64,000 nt of DNA from Dugong dugon (Eukaryota; Chordata; Mammalia; Sirenia; Dugongidae), in assembly GCA_030035585.1 (NCBI GenBank), contig CM057480.1:4581001-4645000 (forward strand), read 5' to 3'. The position numbers and the translations under genes are program-made. Positions within the stretch are counted from its first letter, which is position 1, and the number at the start of each line of letters is the position of its first letter. A model generated the notes under the pieces. The model worked only from the letters and a program-made list of their open reading frames with translations, was not told where the DNA came from and did no database searches. Below, piece by piece: positions 33,130 to 44,689 of this stretch.

Positions 33130-33985
33130 GCCTTATAATTCTTAGGTGCCTTCAAGTTGGTTCCAACTTATAGCAACCCTACATACAACAGAATGAAACA
33201 CTGCCTGCTCCTGTGCCATCCTCATAATCATCACTACGCTTGAGACCACTGTTGTACCCTCTGTGTCAATCCACCTCTTTGAGGGTCTTTCTCTTTTTCA
33301 CTGTCCATCTACCTTACCAAGGCTGATGTCCCTCTCCAGGGACTGGTCCCTTCTGATAACATGTCCAAAGTATATGGGATGAAGACTCGCCATCCTTGCT
33401 TCTAAGCAGCATTCTGGCTGTACTTCTACCAGAACAGATTTGTTTGTTATTCTGGCAGTGCATGGTATATTCAACATTCTTCACCGACTCCATAATTCAA
33501 AGGCATCAGTTCTTCTTTGGTCTTCCTTATTCACTGTCCAGCTTTTGCATGCATACAAGCCGACTGAAAACACTACAGCTTGGTCAGGCTCACCTAAGTC
33601 CTCAAAGTGGCATCTTTGCTTTTTAACACTTTAAGGAGGTCTTCTGCAGCTGACTTGTCCAATGTAATACACCGTTTGATTTCTTGATGCTGCTTCCGTG
33701 GGCATTGATTGTCGATCCAAGTAAAATGAAATCCTTGACAACTTCAATCTTTTCTCTGTTTATCATAATGTTGCTTATTGGTCCAGTTGTGAGGATTTAT
33801 TCTTTTCTCTATGTTGAGGTGCACTCCATACTGAAGGCTGTAGTCTTTGATCTTCATCAGTAAGTGCAGCAAGTCCTCTTCACTTTCAGCAAACAAGGTT
33901 GTGTCATCTGCGTATCGCAGGTTGTTAATGAGTCTTCCTCCAATCCTGATACCCTGTTCTTCTTCATATAGTCCAGCTTTCATTG
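33130..33985 (-). mobile_element. RTE LINE 3' half, inverted
   Basis: The 3' end lies on the left ('ttcttaggtgccttcaagtt'), and similarity runs to the reverse-transcriptase core at the right. The minus frame 34067-33744 encodes 'IRIGGRLINNLRYADDTTLF', with the YADD catalytic box intact in this small piece. The element is 5'-truncated. Confidence 0.92.
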
Positions 33986-34067
33986 TAATATGAAAAATAC
34001 ATTGATTCATACAATATTTTTCCCAGCACATTATTGGCTTGAAGCAATTAGGGATAAGTTTCTTCAC
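33744..34067 (-). pseudogene. RTE reverse-transcriptase fragment with YADD box
   Basis: A 107-codon frame. Residues before 'AGLYEEEQGIRIGG' are not clearly RTE and may be flanking DNA. YADD is followed by 'TTLFAESEEDLLHLLMKIKD', matching the RTE thumb-proximal region. Truncated and inactive. Confidence 0.85.
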
Positions 34068-34159
34068 ATTTAAAGAGAATGTCTTAGCAATATATAAAGT
34101 AAAATTTTAAAAGCTGGAAGTACTACCACAATGTCTTCTATTAGATAGTGGTTGATTGG

Positions 34160-35223
34160 TGTGGTGGATGCACTCTAAGATGAACCCCCAAGGAAGCCCA
34201 CCCTTGTATAATCCTCTCCTCTTGAATGTAGTTGGAACCCATGACTTGCTTCAGGCAAATAGAATATGTCAAAGGTGATGGTATAGTGGGTCCCATGATT
34301 AAATTATGTTACATAAGCCTTCTTCTTAGGAGACTGGAGTGAGAGATTCCCCTGCTGGCCTTGAAGAAGCAAGTGGCCATGTTGTGAGAGGGCCACATGG
34401 CAAGAAACTGTGAATAACCTCTAGGAACTGAGAGCAGCCCCCTTAACAGTCAGTAACAAAAGGGAGACCTCAATCCTACAACAGCAAGGAACTGCATTCT
34501 GTCAACAGCCATGTTAACTTTGAAGAGGAACCAGGGCTTCAAATCATCTCGAACCAGTTCAGTCAAGGCTGATGAGGTGAAACTGGAAAAGCCCAAATTT
34601 TTAAAATTTAAATTTTTAAAATGTGGGTGATCTGAAATAGGAAAAATTATAGGTTCAAAGCCCTGGAATAGGAGACTGAGAAGAGGCATATTGAGCCCTT
34701 TCAGGAACCTGATGTGTGAGATTGGATTATTGGCAGAACTCTGGAGAGCAACATACATTCAAAGTGGAGAGGTCAGCTGCCATCTTTGAGCCAGGCACCA
34801 CAAATTCTGACTGCACAGAAACCTACAGGCAAGAGATTTTGTTGCTATGAAACCCATATGCTGCCCTTGTTTTCTAGGAGGGAGATTAGGTTTCTAGCAG
34901 GGCTTTGATCTGTAATTTTTCCTGTTTTGCGTAATGTTATGGTTCACCAAGATTTTCAAAATTTAGATCTGTTCCAGTTTCACTACCTTAGCCATGACTG
35001 AACCAGGAGGAACCAGTTCGAAGCCCTGAGAAGAAAATGAGCTCCAGAAAAGCACACAACCCAGATGACACCTTGATTGCAGCCCTGTGAGACTCTGAGC
35101 AGAGGAGTCAGCTAAGCTTTGTCCAGAATCCTGACCACAGACACTGTGAGATAATAAAATGTATGTTGTTTTAAACTGTGAAGTTTGTGTTATTTTGCTA
35201 CACAGCAATAGAAAACTAATACA
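34160..35223 (+). mobile_element. MaLR-like LTR, split by a hAT element
   Basis: Left part: 'gaatgtagttggaacccatg' and 'gagagggccacatggcaaga'. Right part: 'acaccttgattgcagccctg', 'actgtgagataataaaatgt' and the terminal 'agaaaactaataca'. These are the 5' and 3' halves of one known type of mammalian LTR, joined when 34532-35028 is removed (about 570 bp left). Boundaries are approximate; I found no secure 5-bp duplication. Confidence 0.75.
34532..35028. mobile_element. Non-autonomous hAT DNA transposon with terminal inverted repeats
   Basis: The left end 'cagggcttcaaatcatctcg' and the right end (reverse) 'ctcagggcttcgaactggtt' belong to inverted repeats of more than 50 bp, including 'ggtgaaactgg' near 34575 opposite 'ccagtttcacta' near 34975. 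The CAGGG start is typical of hAT. Flanking 8-mers 'agaggaac' (34524-34531) and 'agaagaaa' (35029-35036) match at 6 of 8, fitting a decayed 8-bp duplication. No transposase is visible. Confidence 0.82.
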
Positions 35224-35664
35224 GTTGCTTTAGTAGCTTGAAAAACTGCCATACTTTCCATCATGTTAAGTTATATGGGGAACCTGGGAATACAGAAGGA
35301 GCTGCAAAGACATTCCTCCCAAGATTAAAATAATTGCATGTGAAGACATCTACACTCTACAGCAGATTTTTAGTTTTGAAGAACTTTTCTCCATTATAAG
35401 AAAATGACCTCAAGGGCTCATTTTGATGGAGAAAGTACAAGCTCCAGTTTAAGCCTGCAAAGGATCAGTGGGTTGAGATGTTTGGGGTAATGATGTTGAT
35501 GGCAGTGGAGATTTCACTGTGTCTGTGTTTGTCTTTTTAATTTTCAATATTTCTCCACTGTTATGGTTACAAAGTTTCATATATTTTTAATGGTTTTCCC
35601 AACTCTAAAATTTTCCCCATAAGCCATATTATTTTTAGTGCTAGGTTGCAGAGATTTTTCTGGA
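35224..35664. other. Unique DNA
   Basis: Nothing recognised. Confidence 0.4.
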
Positions 35665-35757
35665 ATATATATACATACACACATGTACATATGCACATAT
35701 ATGTATTTATACGTATGCACACACGTATATACATACACACACACACACACACACAAA
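35665..35757. repeat. Alternating TA/CA microsatellite, compound
   Basis: 'atatatatacatacacacat' leads through imperfect TA/CA/TG units to a pure CA run at 35735-35755. Alternating purine-pyrimidine throughout. Confidence 0.95.
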
Positions 35758-35923
35758 TGGCATTACAGCAAAAACACCGATAGTCTGCATTTTTCTCCTT
35801 CTCCACAATAAAGACACACATTGCAGAGCAAACCTAGGAAAACTGGTACCTTCTCCCTTGGACCTTGTTCTTCCCAGGAGACTCTGAGTTCAGTGGAGAA
35901 TTAGGGTCTTGTGTACTTCCCCT

Positions 35924-36088
35924 GAGCCCTGGTGGTGCAGTGGTTAAGAGCTCAGGCTGCTAACCATAAGGTCGCCAGTTCAAATCCACCAGCTGCCACT
36001 CCTTGGAAATTCTATGGGGTAGTTCTCCTCTGTCCTATAGGGGTGTTATGAGTCAGAATCTATTCAACAGCAATGGGTATTTTTTGGT
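35924..36088 (+). mobile_element. AfroSINE, short form, with probable target-site duplication
   Basis: Starts 'gagccctggtggtgcagtgg' and ends 'cagcaatgggtattttttgg'. 'gtacttcccctga' before it resembles 'gtaccctcccctga' after it, a degraded duplication. Confidence 0.95.
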
Positions 36089-36399
36089 ACCCTCCCCTGA
36101 GGCCCATCACAAATATCCAGGTAAGCATGAATCCCAGCCATGCTCGGTATTAGAATCCCCAGTAACCATCTCCATCACCTTGATACTCGCTGCACTCTGG
36201 TGCCAGTAATGAACCCAGATTTTCATGAACACTCATTGATTCATGGAGGCGTTAGTAAAGCACTCTCTGTAACTATGTCACAAAATTTTTTTGGTATTTC
36301 CAAGGTCTTTCATTTCTTTGTCTCTTGTCCTTTTCCTGGAGTGGAAAACTATAACTTTTTTTTTTTTTTTTAAAGTGAGAGAGAAGTTATGCCATTGGG

Positions 36400-36562
36400 T
36401 TTAGCAGGAGTCAGCAAACCATTGCCTGCGTGACAAATCCTGCCCAGCCCCTGTTTTGTAAATAAGTTTTATTGGAACACAGCAGAGACTGTATGCTTGT
36501 AGAGCCAGATATTTACTCTTTGGACCTACGCATGAAAAGTTTGCCAGTCAGTGAGATAGAGA
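36400..36562 (-). mobile_element. hAT-Charlie-type non-autonomous element
   Basis: 'caggagtcagcaaaccattg' with 'gtaaataagttttattggaa' and the right end 'gcatgaaaagtttgccagtc' match the mammalian hAT family whose termini read 'caggggtcggcaaac'. The middle is shortened. Family name not assigned. Confidence 0.75.
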
Positions 36563-36881
36563 ATTGACCCTCTGAAGTCTCTACAAATTTTAAGATTCTC
36601 TGATTCTCTTGCCTGATTTCTATTTTGGAGTAAAGTATCAATGGGGCGCCTGTATCATCTAGTCACTCCTATCTACCTATAGGTTCTTTAAGGAAGAGAA
36701 AATGTTTCAATCAAATGTTACTCCTTTTTACCCAAGTAAGACGGGGGTGGAGAGAAATTTCTAAAATGCCTTTATTTTGGCAAACGAAGTTAATTTCATC
36801 TTCGGGTAAGAAATGATCAAGAGCTAGGTTTTGGCCCTTGCATACACATCTGCACTGATTTAGCATGCATTATATTTATAC

Positions 36882-37060
36882 GGACCCCTGGTGGCACAGT
36901 GGTTAAGATTTCGGCTTCCAACCAAAAGGTCAGCAGTTTGAATCCACCAGCCACTCCATGGAAACCCTATGGGGCAGTTCTATTCTGTCCTATATTGTCA
37001 CTATGAGTTGGAATTGACTGTACCGCAATGGATTTGTTTCTGTTTTTGTTTTTTTTGTGT
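36882..37060 (+). mobile_element. AfroSINE, short form, with target-site duplication
   Basis: Starts 'ggacccctggtggcacagtgg' and ends in a T/G-rich tail. 'tatatttat' occurs at 36871-36879 and 37067-37075. Confidence 0.95.
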
Positions 37061-37075
37061 GTGGGGTATATTTAT

Positions 37076-38169
37076 GCACTGAAATCTGCTTGTCATATAT
37101 ATATACGTATGCATGAATGTCACATTAAATATATAATTGTCTCCTTTACTCCTAATATAACAAATCAACCAGTCACAAGAAATCAACAGGTTTGACAGGT
37201 TATTTATCTTTCTGTTTAAATAATAATTAGTATAATTGTGTCCCTTTTGATGTACCTCCACCTCTCTACCAAATGCTTAAATTGAAAGAAGATAGCCAAC
37301 TCCTCTCTGAGCCTTTAAAAATAAATTCTGTTGAAAGATATTAGGTGAAAAAGGTTAATGTTAAAATAATGCAGACAAATGGCGGCTAATACAATTGTAA
37401 TGATGAATGGCCTCTTCAATCTTGTCCCCGGTGGAGCTACAGGGTGCTGATGAGTTTGACGTGTGGTGTTGCTGTCTCCTATTTGTCATAATTACAGAAT
37501 AGATTTCAGGTCATTTACTTGGAAAGAGTGTCTAGAGTTTATTGTTTAAATGGAAACCTTTCTCTGCCTGGAAATCTTTGCGTGATCTTTTATCATCTGA
37601 AATAGATGAGTGCTCATCCCTGATAAATTGAATTCAGCTGTTGTTAGCTGGGAAATTCTGTGTTCTGGAAAGTCTCATACTTGCTCACTATTCTTAAATA
37701 CTGTGTGGCTGGTGATTTTCTCTCTTTTGTTTCTGGAAAGGTGAAGGGATTATGTATGTTGGTAAAGACATTATAGGGCTTGAACATTCTTCAGTCTCTC
37801 CTGCCTGGCATGTTCAGCCTCCAGAAGCCTTAGGAGCCAACTCTCAAAAGGTATCATGGACTCACTCGCCCAGTATTGGAACACTGGAATCAGAAGAGGA
37901 GTTTCAGGGAAGTATAGGAGCTCTCTAGGAAAGTAATCAGTCACATTTCATACATATGCCTTTTATTAGTAGAAGATATCTTCTCCCAGAGTCAAAATAT
38001 TTAAAACCAAACCAAACCAAACCAAACAAACAAACAACACAAAAAACCACACAGGCAAAAGAACTTTCTCTACTGCATCTGCATCTTCACTCTCAGCTAG
38101 CGTCCTTGTTTATTTTTCACTGAAGGAACAGAAGCAACCAGAGGAACATATCCACAAGCTCCCGCCTTA
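37076..38169. other. Unique DNA
   Basis: Moderately AT-rich. A (CCAAA)n-like A-rich stretch ('accaaaccaaaccaaac') sits near 38006-38035. No gene or repeat family recognised. Confidence 0.45.
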
Positions 38170-38960
38170 AAACTTCGGCGATCAGCAGCATTTGATCAGT
38201 GTGTGGCCTTACTCCTACATGTCTTCACTTGGCTTCCAGGATAGCACACCCTCTGGTTTTCTTCTGTCCCTTCTCAGTCTTCCTTGCTGGCATCTCCACG
38301 TCTGTCTGGCCCCTTAATGTTCGAGTGCTCCAATTCAGTTCTGGACATCTTATCATTTCTAGCTACACTTATTTCCTTTATGACTTCAATATCTATACGC
38401 TGTTGACAGCCAAATGTTTATATCCAGCTACTACTTATCCCCTGAGTTCACACATATATCCAACTGCTTATTTGACAACTCTACTTTAATGTCTAAGGTC
38501 CCTGGGTGACACAAATGTTTTGCTCTCAGTTGCTAACCTAAACATTGGTGGTTCGAACCCACCCAGCGGGACCAGGGAAGAAAAGGTCTGACGATCTGTT
38601 TCATTAAGATTAGAGCCAAGAAAACCCAATGGAGCAGTTCTACTCTGTAACACGCGGGATAGCCATGTATCAGAATTGACTTGATGACAACTAACAACAA
38701 CAATAACAACAACTTGGATTTCTAAAGGACTGTTCAGTCCCTAGCTTCTGATCTAGAGACCAAAAACCTTGGATCCATCTATGACCCCTCTTTGTCATGC
38801 TCTACATCCATTGAACTAACAAATGTTATTCCTCCTTTTCAGCAAGGCCTCACGCACTACCTACCCCCACCCCCATAGATCTTATTACTACTAATATCCT
38901 GTATACTTCATCTCTTCAGATGTTGTCTCACCCATTTCGTATAAACTCCAACGTCATTTC
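38170..38960 (+). mobile_element. L2-like LINE fragment, split by a SINE
   Basis: 'gaccaaaaaccttggatcca' with 'tatgacccctctttgtcatg' near 38758-38800 matches the L2 reverse-transcriptase-end region (a 'KNLG-I-D-SL' pattern). The left portion (38190-38490) is pyrimidine-rich in the same style. An AfroSINE-like element lies at 38495-38713. Confidence 0.5.
38495..38713 (+). mobile_element. AfroSINE-related element, longer divergent form
   Basis: Head 'aaggtccctgggtgacacaa', box B 'ggttcgaacccacc', middle 'gaagaaaaggtctgacgatc', body 'atggagcagttctactctgt' and tail 'actaacaacaacaataac'. The same extended middle occurs at 48904-49116 and inverted at 62945-63162. More divergent than the short form, hence older. 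Confidence 0.88.
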
Positions 38961-38984
38961 GGGTACATAGGACCCTTTTATTGT

Positions 38985-39203
38985 TGTTGTGACATTGTTA
39001 TTTTTTAAATATTTTATTTATTTTTGGTGGCAATATACACAAACATACATCCATGCACAATTTCTCCATGAACAGTCAATGACATTGGTTACGTACTTCA
39101 CATTGTTTCACCATTCACATTATCTCTACCCATATTGTTCCATCACCATTAATTTAGGGCTCTTTGCCCCCTTAAAGTTCTCATCTGTGATTTAGATTAA
39201 CTA
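38985..39203 (-). mobile_element. L1 3' UTR, antisense
   Basis: 'tttttggtggcaatatacac' and 'tgaacagtcaatgacattgg' resemble the piece at 54295-54405, a second type of L1 3' end in this genome. A SINE follows directly. Confidence 0.6.
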
Positions 39204-39358
39204 TTGGCTCAGTGGTTAAAAGCCTGGCTGCTAACCAAAAGGTCAGTAGTTCGAATCTACCAGCTGCTCCTTGGAAACCCTATGGGGCAGTTCTACTCTG
39301 TCCTATAGGGTTGCTATGAGTTGAACTGACTTGATGGCAATGGGTTTGGGTGTTGTCG
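39204..39358 (+). mobile_element. AfroSINE, short form, head slightly truncated
   Basis: Starts within the head at 'ttggctcagtggttaaaagc', then box B 'tagttcgaatctacc', and ends 'gatggcaatgggtttgg'. Located between L1 3' UTR and ORF2. Confidence 0.95.
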
Positions 39359-40063
39359 GTTTAAACTTATATAGATAGCTAAGAATTTATAGCTTTAGCT
39401 TTATCATTTAGGTCCTTGATCCATTCTGAGTTACTTTTTTTGTATGGTGTGAGATATGGGCCCTGTTTCATTTTTCTGCACGTGGATATCCAATTTTGCC
39501 AGCACAATTTGTTGAAGACACTGTTCCTTCCCCCATTGAATAGACTTAGATCCCTTGTTGAAAATCAATTGTCCATAGATTTTTGGATTTATCTCTGGCT
39601 GTCAATTCTATTCCATTGATCTATGTGTCTATCATTGATTGAATCAACACCAGGTTGTGTTGATTACAATAGCGATAGTATGTTTTGAAATCGGGAAGTA
39701 TGAGGCCCCCTACTTTGTTCTTCTTCAAGATTGCTTTGATTATTTGATATTTGGTTATTTGGGCTGCTTTCTTTTCAGTAGAAAGTTGAAGATGATTGTT
39801 CCATTTCAGTAAAGAATGTTGTTGGAATTTGGATCAGGATTGCATTGAATCTATAGAACACTTGGAGTATTGTTGCCATTTCCACGATATTAAGTCTTCC
39901 AACCCATGAGCACTGACTGTTTTTCAATTTATGTAGGTCTATTTTAGTCTCTTGTAGCAGTGTTTTATAGTTTTCATTGTAGAAATCCTTTACATCCCTG
40001 GTTAGGTTTATCCCTAAATATTTTATTTTTTTAGGTTCTAATCGTAAATGGTATTGTTTTCTT

Positions 40064-40434
40064 TTTATTTTCTTTTTTTTTAATCTCTCTCTCTCATTTT
40101 TTAAATTGTGCTCTAGGTGAAAGTTTACAGCTCAAGTTAATTTTTCATTCAAAAATTTATACACATATTGTTTTGTGACATTGATTGCAATCCCCACAAT
40201 ATGACAGTACACTGCCCCTTTCCACCCTGGGTTCCTCGTGTCAATTTGTCCAGTTCCTGTCCCTTCCTGCCTTCTCAACCTGCTTGTGGACAGGAGCTGA
40301 CCATTTGGTCCCATATATTTGATTAAACTAAGATGCACATTCCTCACGTGTATTAAGTTTTTGTTTTATAGGCCTGTCTAATATTTGTCTGAAAAGTGGA
40401 CTTCAGGAATGGTTTCAGTTCTGGGTTAGCAGAG
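40064..40434 (-). mobile_element. Truncated younger L1 (3' UTR only), with target-site duplication
   Basis: T-rich start, then 'gtgctctaggtgaaagttta' and 'acatattgttttgtgacatt', the same 3' UTR type as 7812-8400 and 54160-54690. A perfect 14-bp duplication, 'ggtattgttttctt', occurs at 40050-40063 and 40435-40448. The host L1 reads through when the insert is removed. Confidence 0.95.
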
Positions 40435-41232
40435 GGTATTGTTTTCTTGATTCACTTTTCAGATTTCTCCTAGTTGGTGTATAGAAATCCAACTGATTTT
40501 TGTGCATCAGTCTTGTACCCTGAAACATTACTAAAATTCTCTAAATTCCTCTATTAGTCCCAGCAGCTTTTTGTGGAATCTTTGGGATTTTCTATGTATA
40601 GGATCATGTCAACTGCAAATATAGATAGTTTTACTCCTTCCTTTCCAATTTGGATATCATTTATTTCTTTTTCTTGCCTTATTGCTTTGGCTAGGACTTC
40701 CAGTACAATACTGAATGGAAGTGGCAATGGTGGGCATCCTTGTCTTATTTCTATTTTCTAGGGGAAGGCTCTCAGTCGTTCTCCATTGAGTGTAATGCTG
40801 GCAGTTGGTTTTTCATAGATTCCCTTAATCAGTTAATGAATTTCCCTTCTATTCCTATTTTGCTGAGAGTTTTTCTCAGAAAAAGATGCTGAATTTTATC
40901 AAATGCCTTTTCAGCATCTATTTGAGATGGTCACATAGTTCTTTTTCTTTGTTTTATTACTGTGGTGTTTTACATTGATTGATTTTCTAATATTGATCCA
41001 TCCTTTGCATTGCTGGAATAAATTCCAGTTGGTTATGGTGCATAATTCTCTTAATATGTGACTGGATTCTGTTCTCTAGGATTTTGTTGAGAATGTTTAC
41101 ATCTGTATTCATGAAGGATATTAGAATGTAATTTTCTTTTCTTGTGATGTCTTTATTTGGCTTTGGTATCAGGGTAATGCTTGCTTCACAGAATAAGTTA
41201 GAGAGTATTCCTTCCTCTTCTAAGTTGTGGAA

Positions 41233-41859
41233 TCATTTGAGTAGAATTGGTGCCAATTCTTCTCTGAATATTTGGTAAAATTTCCTAGGGAAGCCATCTG
41301 GTCCTAGGCTTTGTTGTTGTTGCGTGGTTTTGATGACTATTTCAATTTCTTCTCTTGTTATGGGTCTGTGGCAACATTCTACCTCTATTTGTGCTAATTT
41401 ACGTAAGTTATGTGTTCCTAGAAATTTGTCCATTTCATCTAAGTTTTCAAATTTGTTGGAGTACAATTTTTCATAGTATCTGTTATGCTCCTCTTTATCT
41501 GAGTTAGATCTGTTGTAATGTCTCCAATCTGATTTCTTCTTTTGGTTATTTGCATTTTCTCACTTTTTTCCCCTTGTCAGTCTAACCAGTGGTTTGTCTA
41601 TTTTATTGATTCCTTCAAAGTACCAACTTCTGATCTCCTTGATGCTTCCTATTTTTTTTTTTCTATTCTCTATTTTGCTTATTTCTGCTCTGATCTTTAT
41701 AATTTCCCTTATTCTGGTAGCTTTAGGCTTCTTTTGCCCTTTCTTTTCTACTTCCTTAAGTCGTAGAGTTAAGCTATTGATGTGGGATCTTTCTTCTTTT
41801 TTAATGTAGGCATTTCTTGTTACGAGTTTCCCCCGAACATCGCCTTCTCTGTGTCCCAT
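41233..41859 (-). pseudogene. L1 ORF2 remnant, region before and at the RT start
   Basis: Two minus frames. 41859-41560 contains 'ERSHINSLTLRLKEVEKKGQ' and 'RSWYFEGINKIDKPLVRL', the linker between endonuclease and reverse transcriptase. 41466-41233 contains 'NKFENLDEMDKFLGTHNL' and 'SLGPDGFPRKFYQIFREELA', the RT entry motif (GPDGF). Between them lie stop codons, so no active protein is made. Confidence 0.93.
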
Positions 41860-41971
41860 AGGTTTTGGAATGTTGTGTTTTCATTTTCATATGAATCTAA
41901 GTATTTTTTTATTTCTCTCTTTTGATTTATTCTATGACCCATTGATTTTTAGGTAGTGTATTATTTATTTT

Positions 41972-41984
<13 letters not shown>

Positions 41985-42027
<43 letters not shown>
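41985..42027. repeat. (TG)n microsatellite within L1
   Basis: About 21 TG units, uninterrupted, in the antisense ORF2. Confidence 0.98.
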
Positions 42028-42029
<2 letters not shown>

Positions 42030-42341
42030 TTATTCTTCTTGATATTGATTTCTAGCTTCATTCTGTTATGGCCAGAGAAGATGCTTTGAATGATTTTAAT
42101 CTTTTTAAATTTATTGAAATTTGCTTTGTGTCCTAAATATGGTCTGTTCTGGAGAATTATCCATGTTCATTGAAGAAAAATGTATATTGTGTTGGTGTTG
42201 GGTGGAGTGTTCTATATGTGTCTGTTAGGTCCAATTGGTTAATAGTCTTATTCAAGTCTTTTGTTTCTTTATTGATTTTCTTTCTAGTTGTTCTATCCAC
42301 CACCAAAAGTGGCATATTAACATTTCCTACTATTATTGTAG

Positions 42342-42536
42342 GGAGCCCTGGTAGCGCAGTGGTTAAGTACTCAGCTGCTAACTGAAAGGTCAGTAGTTCA
42401 AACCCACCAGCTGCTCTGTGGGAGAAAGATATGGCAGTGTGTTTTCATAAAGATTTACAGCCTTGGAAACCCTATGGGCAGTTCTACTATGTCCTATAGG
42501 GTCCCTATGAGTTGGAATTTACTCAACAGCAATGGG
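42342..42536 (+). mobile_element. AfroSINE, long form with middle module, with target-site duplication
   Basis: Head 'ggagccctggtagcgcagtgg', middle module 'gggagaaagatatggcagtg' and 'cataaagatttacagcc', then the usual body. 14-bp duplication with one mismatch: 'tactattattgtag' (42328-42341) and 'tactattattatag' (42537-42550). Confidence 0.96.
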
Positions 42537-43059
42537 TACTATTATTATAGATCTATCTATTTCTCTCTTTAATTCTGCTGGAGTTTACTTTATAAATTTT
42601 GGAGCTCTGATATTAGGTGCATAGATACTTATAGTTGTTATATCTTCTTGGTGAATTGTATATCATTATATAGCATCCTTTGTCTCTTATAATAGATTTT
42701 GACTGAACGTCTATTTTGCCAGATATTAATATTGCCACTCCTCACTTTTGGCTACTGTTTGCTTGGAATGTTTTTTTCCATCCTTTGACTTTTATCCTCA
42801 TTATATCTTTGTGCCTAAGCTGTGTCTCTTATAGACAGCATATGGATGGGTCATGTTTTTTAATCCATTCTGTCATGCTGGCTCTTGACTGCAGCATTTA
42901 AATCCCTTATATTCACTGTAATTATCAATTACTTATGCTATTTTATTATACTTTTTTGTGAGATTAATGGCATTTGTTCGTCTCTACCTTCAGTGATGAG
43001 TTCTTTTTAGATATAGATTGTCTTTTCCTTTTGTTTATTATTGTTGTTTTTGTGACTGC

Positions 43060-43500
43060 TGCACCGCTCCAGGGCAGTCCAGCTGGTAAGGTGCCAGTCC
43101 AGGAGTGCAGCCTACAGTGCTGCACCAGTCCGAGTGTGGAACTGCATGCTCTGCATGAGTATGCGGGAGGTGTCTCAGGCTGTGGTGGGGGTCCCTGTCT
43201 GGGGCTACTTGCGTAGAGCAGGTAAGGCTGCTGGCACTGCTATGGTCAGAGGTGAAGCTGCAAGTGTGGCGCCTGTCTCTGTGTGTGACGTGGGCATGGT
43301 GCTGGTCTGGAGGGGTGTTCCAGGCTATGTGCAGGTCTGAGGGTATGTCCATGGGTGATGCGTGGGTCTGGGGGTGGCGTTGGCACCACACAGGTTTGGG
43401 GGATATCGCTACTTCCACTTTAGTCAGGGTAGAAGGCCACGGGAGCTGTACTGGTCCGGTCCTAACGCTTCAGGCTTTTGGGTGGGACATGTGTGGCACA
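43060..43500. other. GC-rich island, possible L1 5' UTR or decayed minisatellite
   Basis: A sharp switch from AT-rich L1 sequence to GC-rich DNA rich in 'ggtctggggg'-like and 'gtgtgtgac'-like phrases, with several CpGs ('gtggcgcctg', 'gatgcgtggg'). It stops as sharply near 43500. The minus frame 43418-43038 (126 codons, His/Pro/Ser-rich) and plus frames have no recognised domain. Position fits the 5' end of the antisense L1, but ORF1 is absent between them. Confidence 0.5.
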
Positions 43501-43886
43501 TAAGCTCTTGATAAACGTTTGTTGAAAAGGTTACCTGTGTCAAGATGAGGTGATCAAAAAGGCATACCAGTTTTTTCAAGAAGGATTAAATTTCTAAAAA
43601 TCAAGAAAGTCAAAAGTGGAAGCCAGGATACTCATGCCCAGATAATGAAAAGCTGCTATACACATGGAGGTAGAAGCACATACTGCCTGACTGGAGACAC
43701 TGATTTTAATTTGACATTATTTTAATTTTATTCAGAAAACTATTACTTCTGTCTTAAGTTTTAGTCACTTATTAAATCAAGTCAGGCATCTCAACAAACA
43801 ATTCTAGAATGTTTTAGTAGATCATCTTTATGGTATGCCAACTATGATATTATTAAAAGTGATATTTTCCTTTTTTCTTTTCTGAC
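43501..43886. other. Unique DNA
   Basis: Nothing recognised. Confidence 0.4.
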
Positions 43887-44485
43887 TGTTGTGTTGTTAG
43901 GTGCTGTCAAGTCAGTTCCAACTCATAGGGACCTCATGTACTACAGAACGAAACACCACTGGGCCCTGCACCATTCTCACAGCCATTGCTATGCTTGAGC
44001 CCATCGTTGCAGCCACTGTGTCAATTCATCTCGTCGATGGTCTTCCTCTCTTTAGTTGACTCTCTACCAAGCATGATGTCCTTCTCCAGAGACTGGTCCC
44101 TCCTAGTGACATGTCCAAAGTATGTGAGACGAAATCTTACCATCCTTGCTTCTAAGTAGCATTCTGGCTGTACTTCTTCCAAGACAGATTTGTTTGTTCT
44201 TCTAGCAGTCCATGGTATATTCAATATTCTTCACCAACACCATGATTCAAAGGCATCAATTCTTCAGTCTTCCTTATTCAATGACCAACTTTCACATGCA
44301 TATGAGATGATCAAAATACCATGGCTTGGGTCAGGCGCACCTTAGTCCTTAGAGTGACATCTTTGCTTTTCAACACTTTAAGCAGGTAGTTTGCAGCAGA
44401 TTTTCTGAATGCAATGTCGTTTGATTTCTTGACTGCTGTTTCCACGGGCATTCACTGTGGATCCAAGTAAAATGAAATCCTTGGC
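43887..44485 (-). mobile_element. RTE LINE 3' end, inverted, 5'-truncated
   Basis: Starts 'ttgtgttgttaggtgctgtc' (reverse tail) and runs to 'aaaatgaaatccttggca'. The minus frame 44224-44021 encodes 'MVRFRLTYFGHVTRRDQSLE', the RTE C-terminal segment. Confidence 0.93.
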
Positions 44486-44689
44486 ATTTCCTATGTTGTG
44501 AGAGCATTTTTGTGGGAGTGTCTACTGGAGGTGTGCGTAGTTCTCTTCTTTTCTGAAATGCTGATAAATGTTCTATACAGGGATATGACTTAATCATCAT
44601 TGTTTATATCTCAGTTAATGTCACTTGTTCTAGAATAAATAATAATTGCCGCTAGAATGCCCTATTCTCTTAATTGCATAAAAGAAATG

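Larger units (their letters stand above)
39359..43060 (-). mobile_element. L1 ORF2, antisense, nearly complete but dead
   Basis: In plus order it runs from the ORF2 C-terminal half ('ccattctgagttactttttt' at 39421), through 'ttccagtacaatactgaatg' (40697), the reverse-transcriptase start (41233-41466) and the region before it (41560-41859), to the ORF2 5' end near 43050. It contains a truncated L1 (40064-40434), a TG repeat (41985-42027) and an AfroSINE (42342-42536). Confidence 0.88.

Noticed and set aside
37076..38169. Possible conserved exon or enhancer in the largest SINE-free stretch of this part
   Set aside because: No splice sites paired with open frame, and conservation cannot be judged from a single sequence.
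43038..43418. 126-codon minus frame in the GC-rich island
   Set aside because: His/Pro/Ser-rich composition is expected from GC-rich, stop-poor DNA; no start context or domain recognised.
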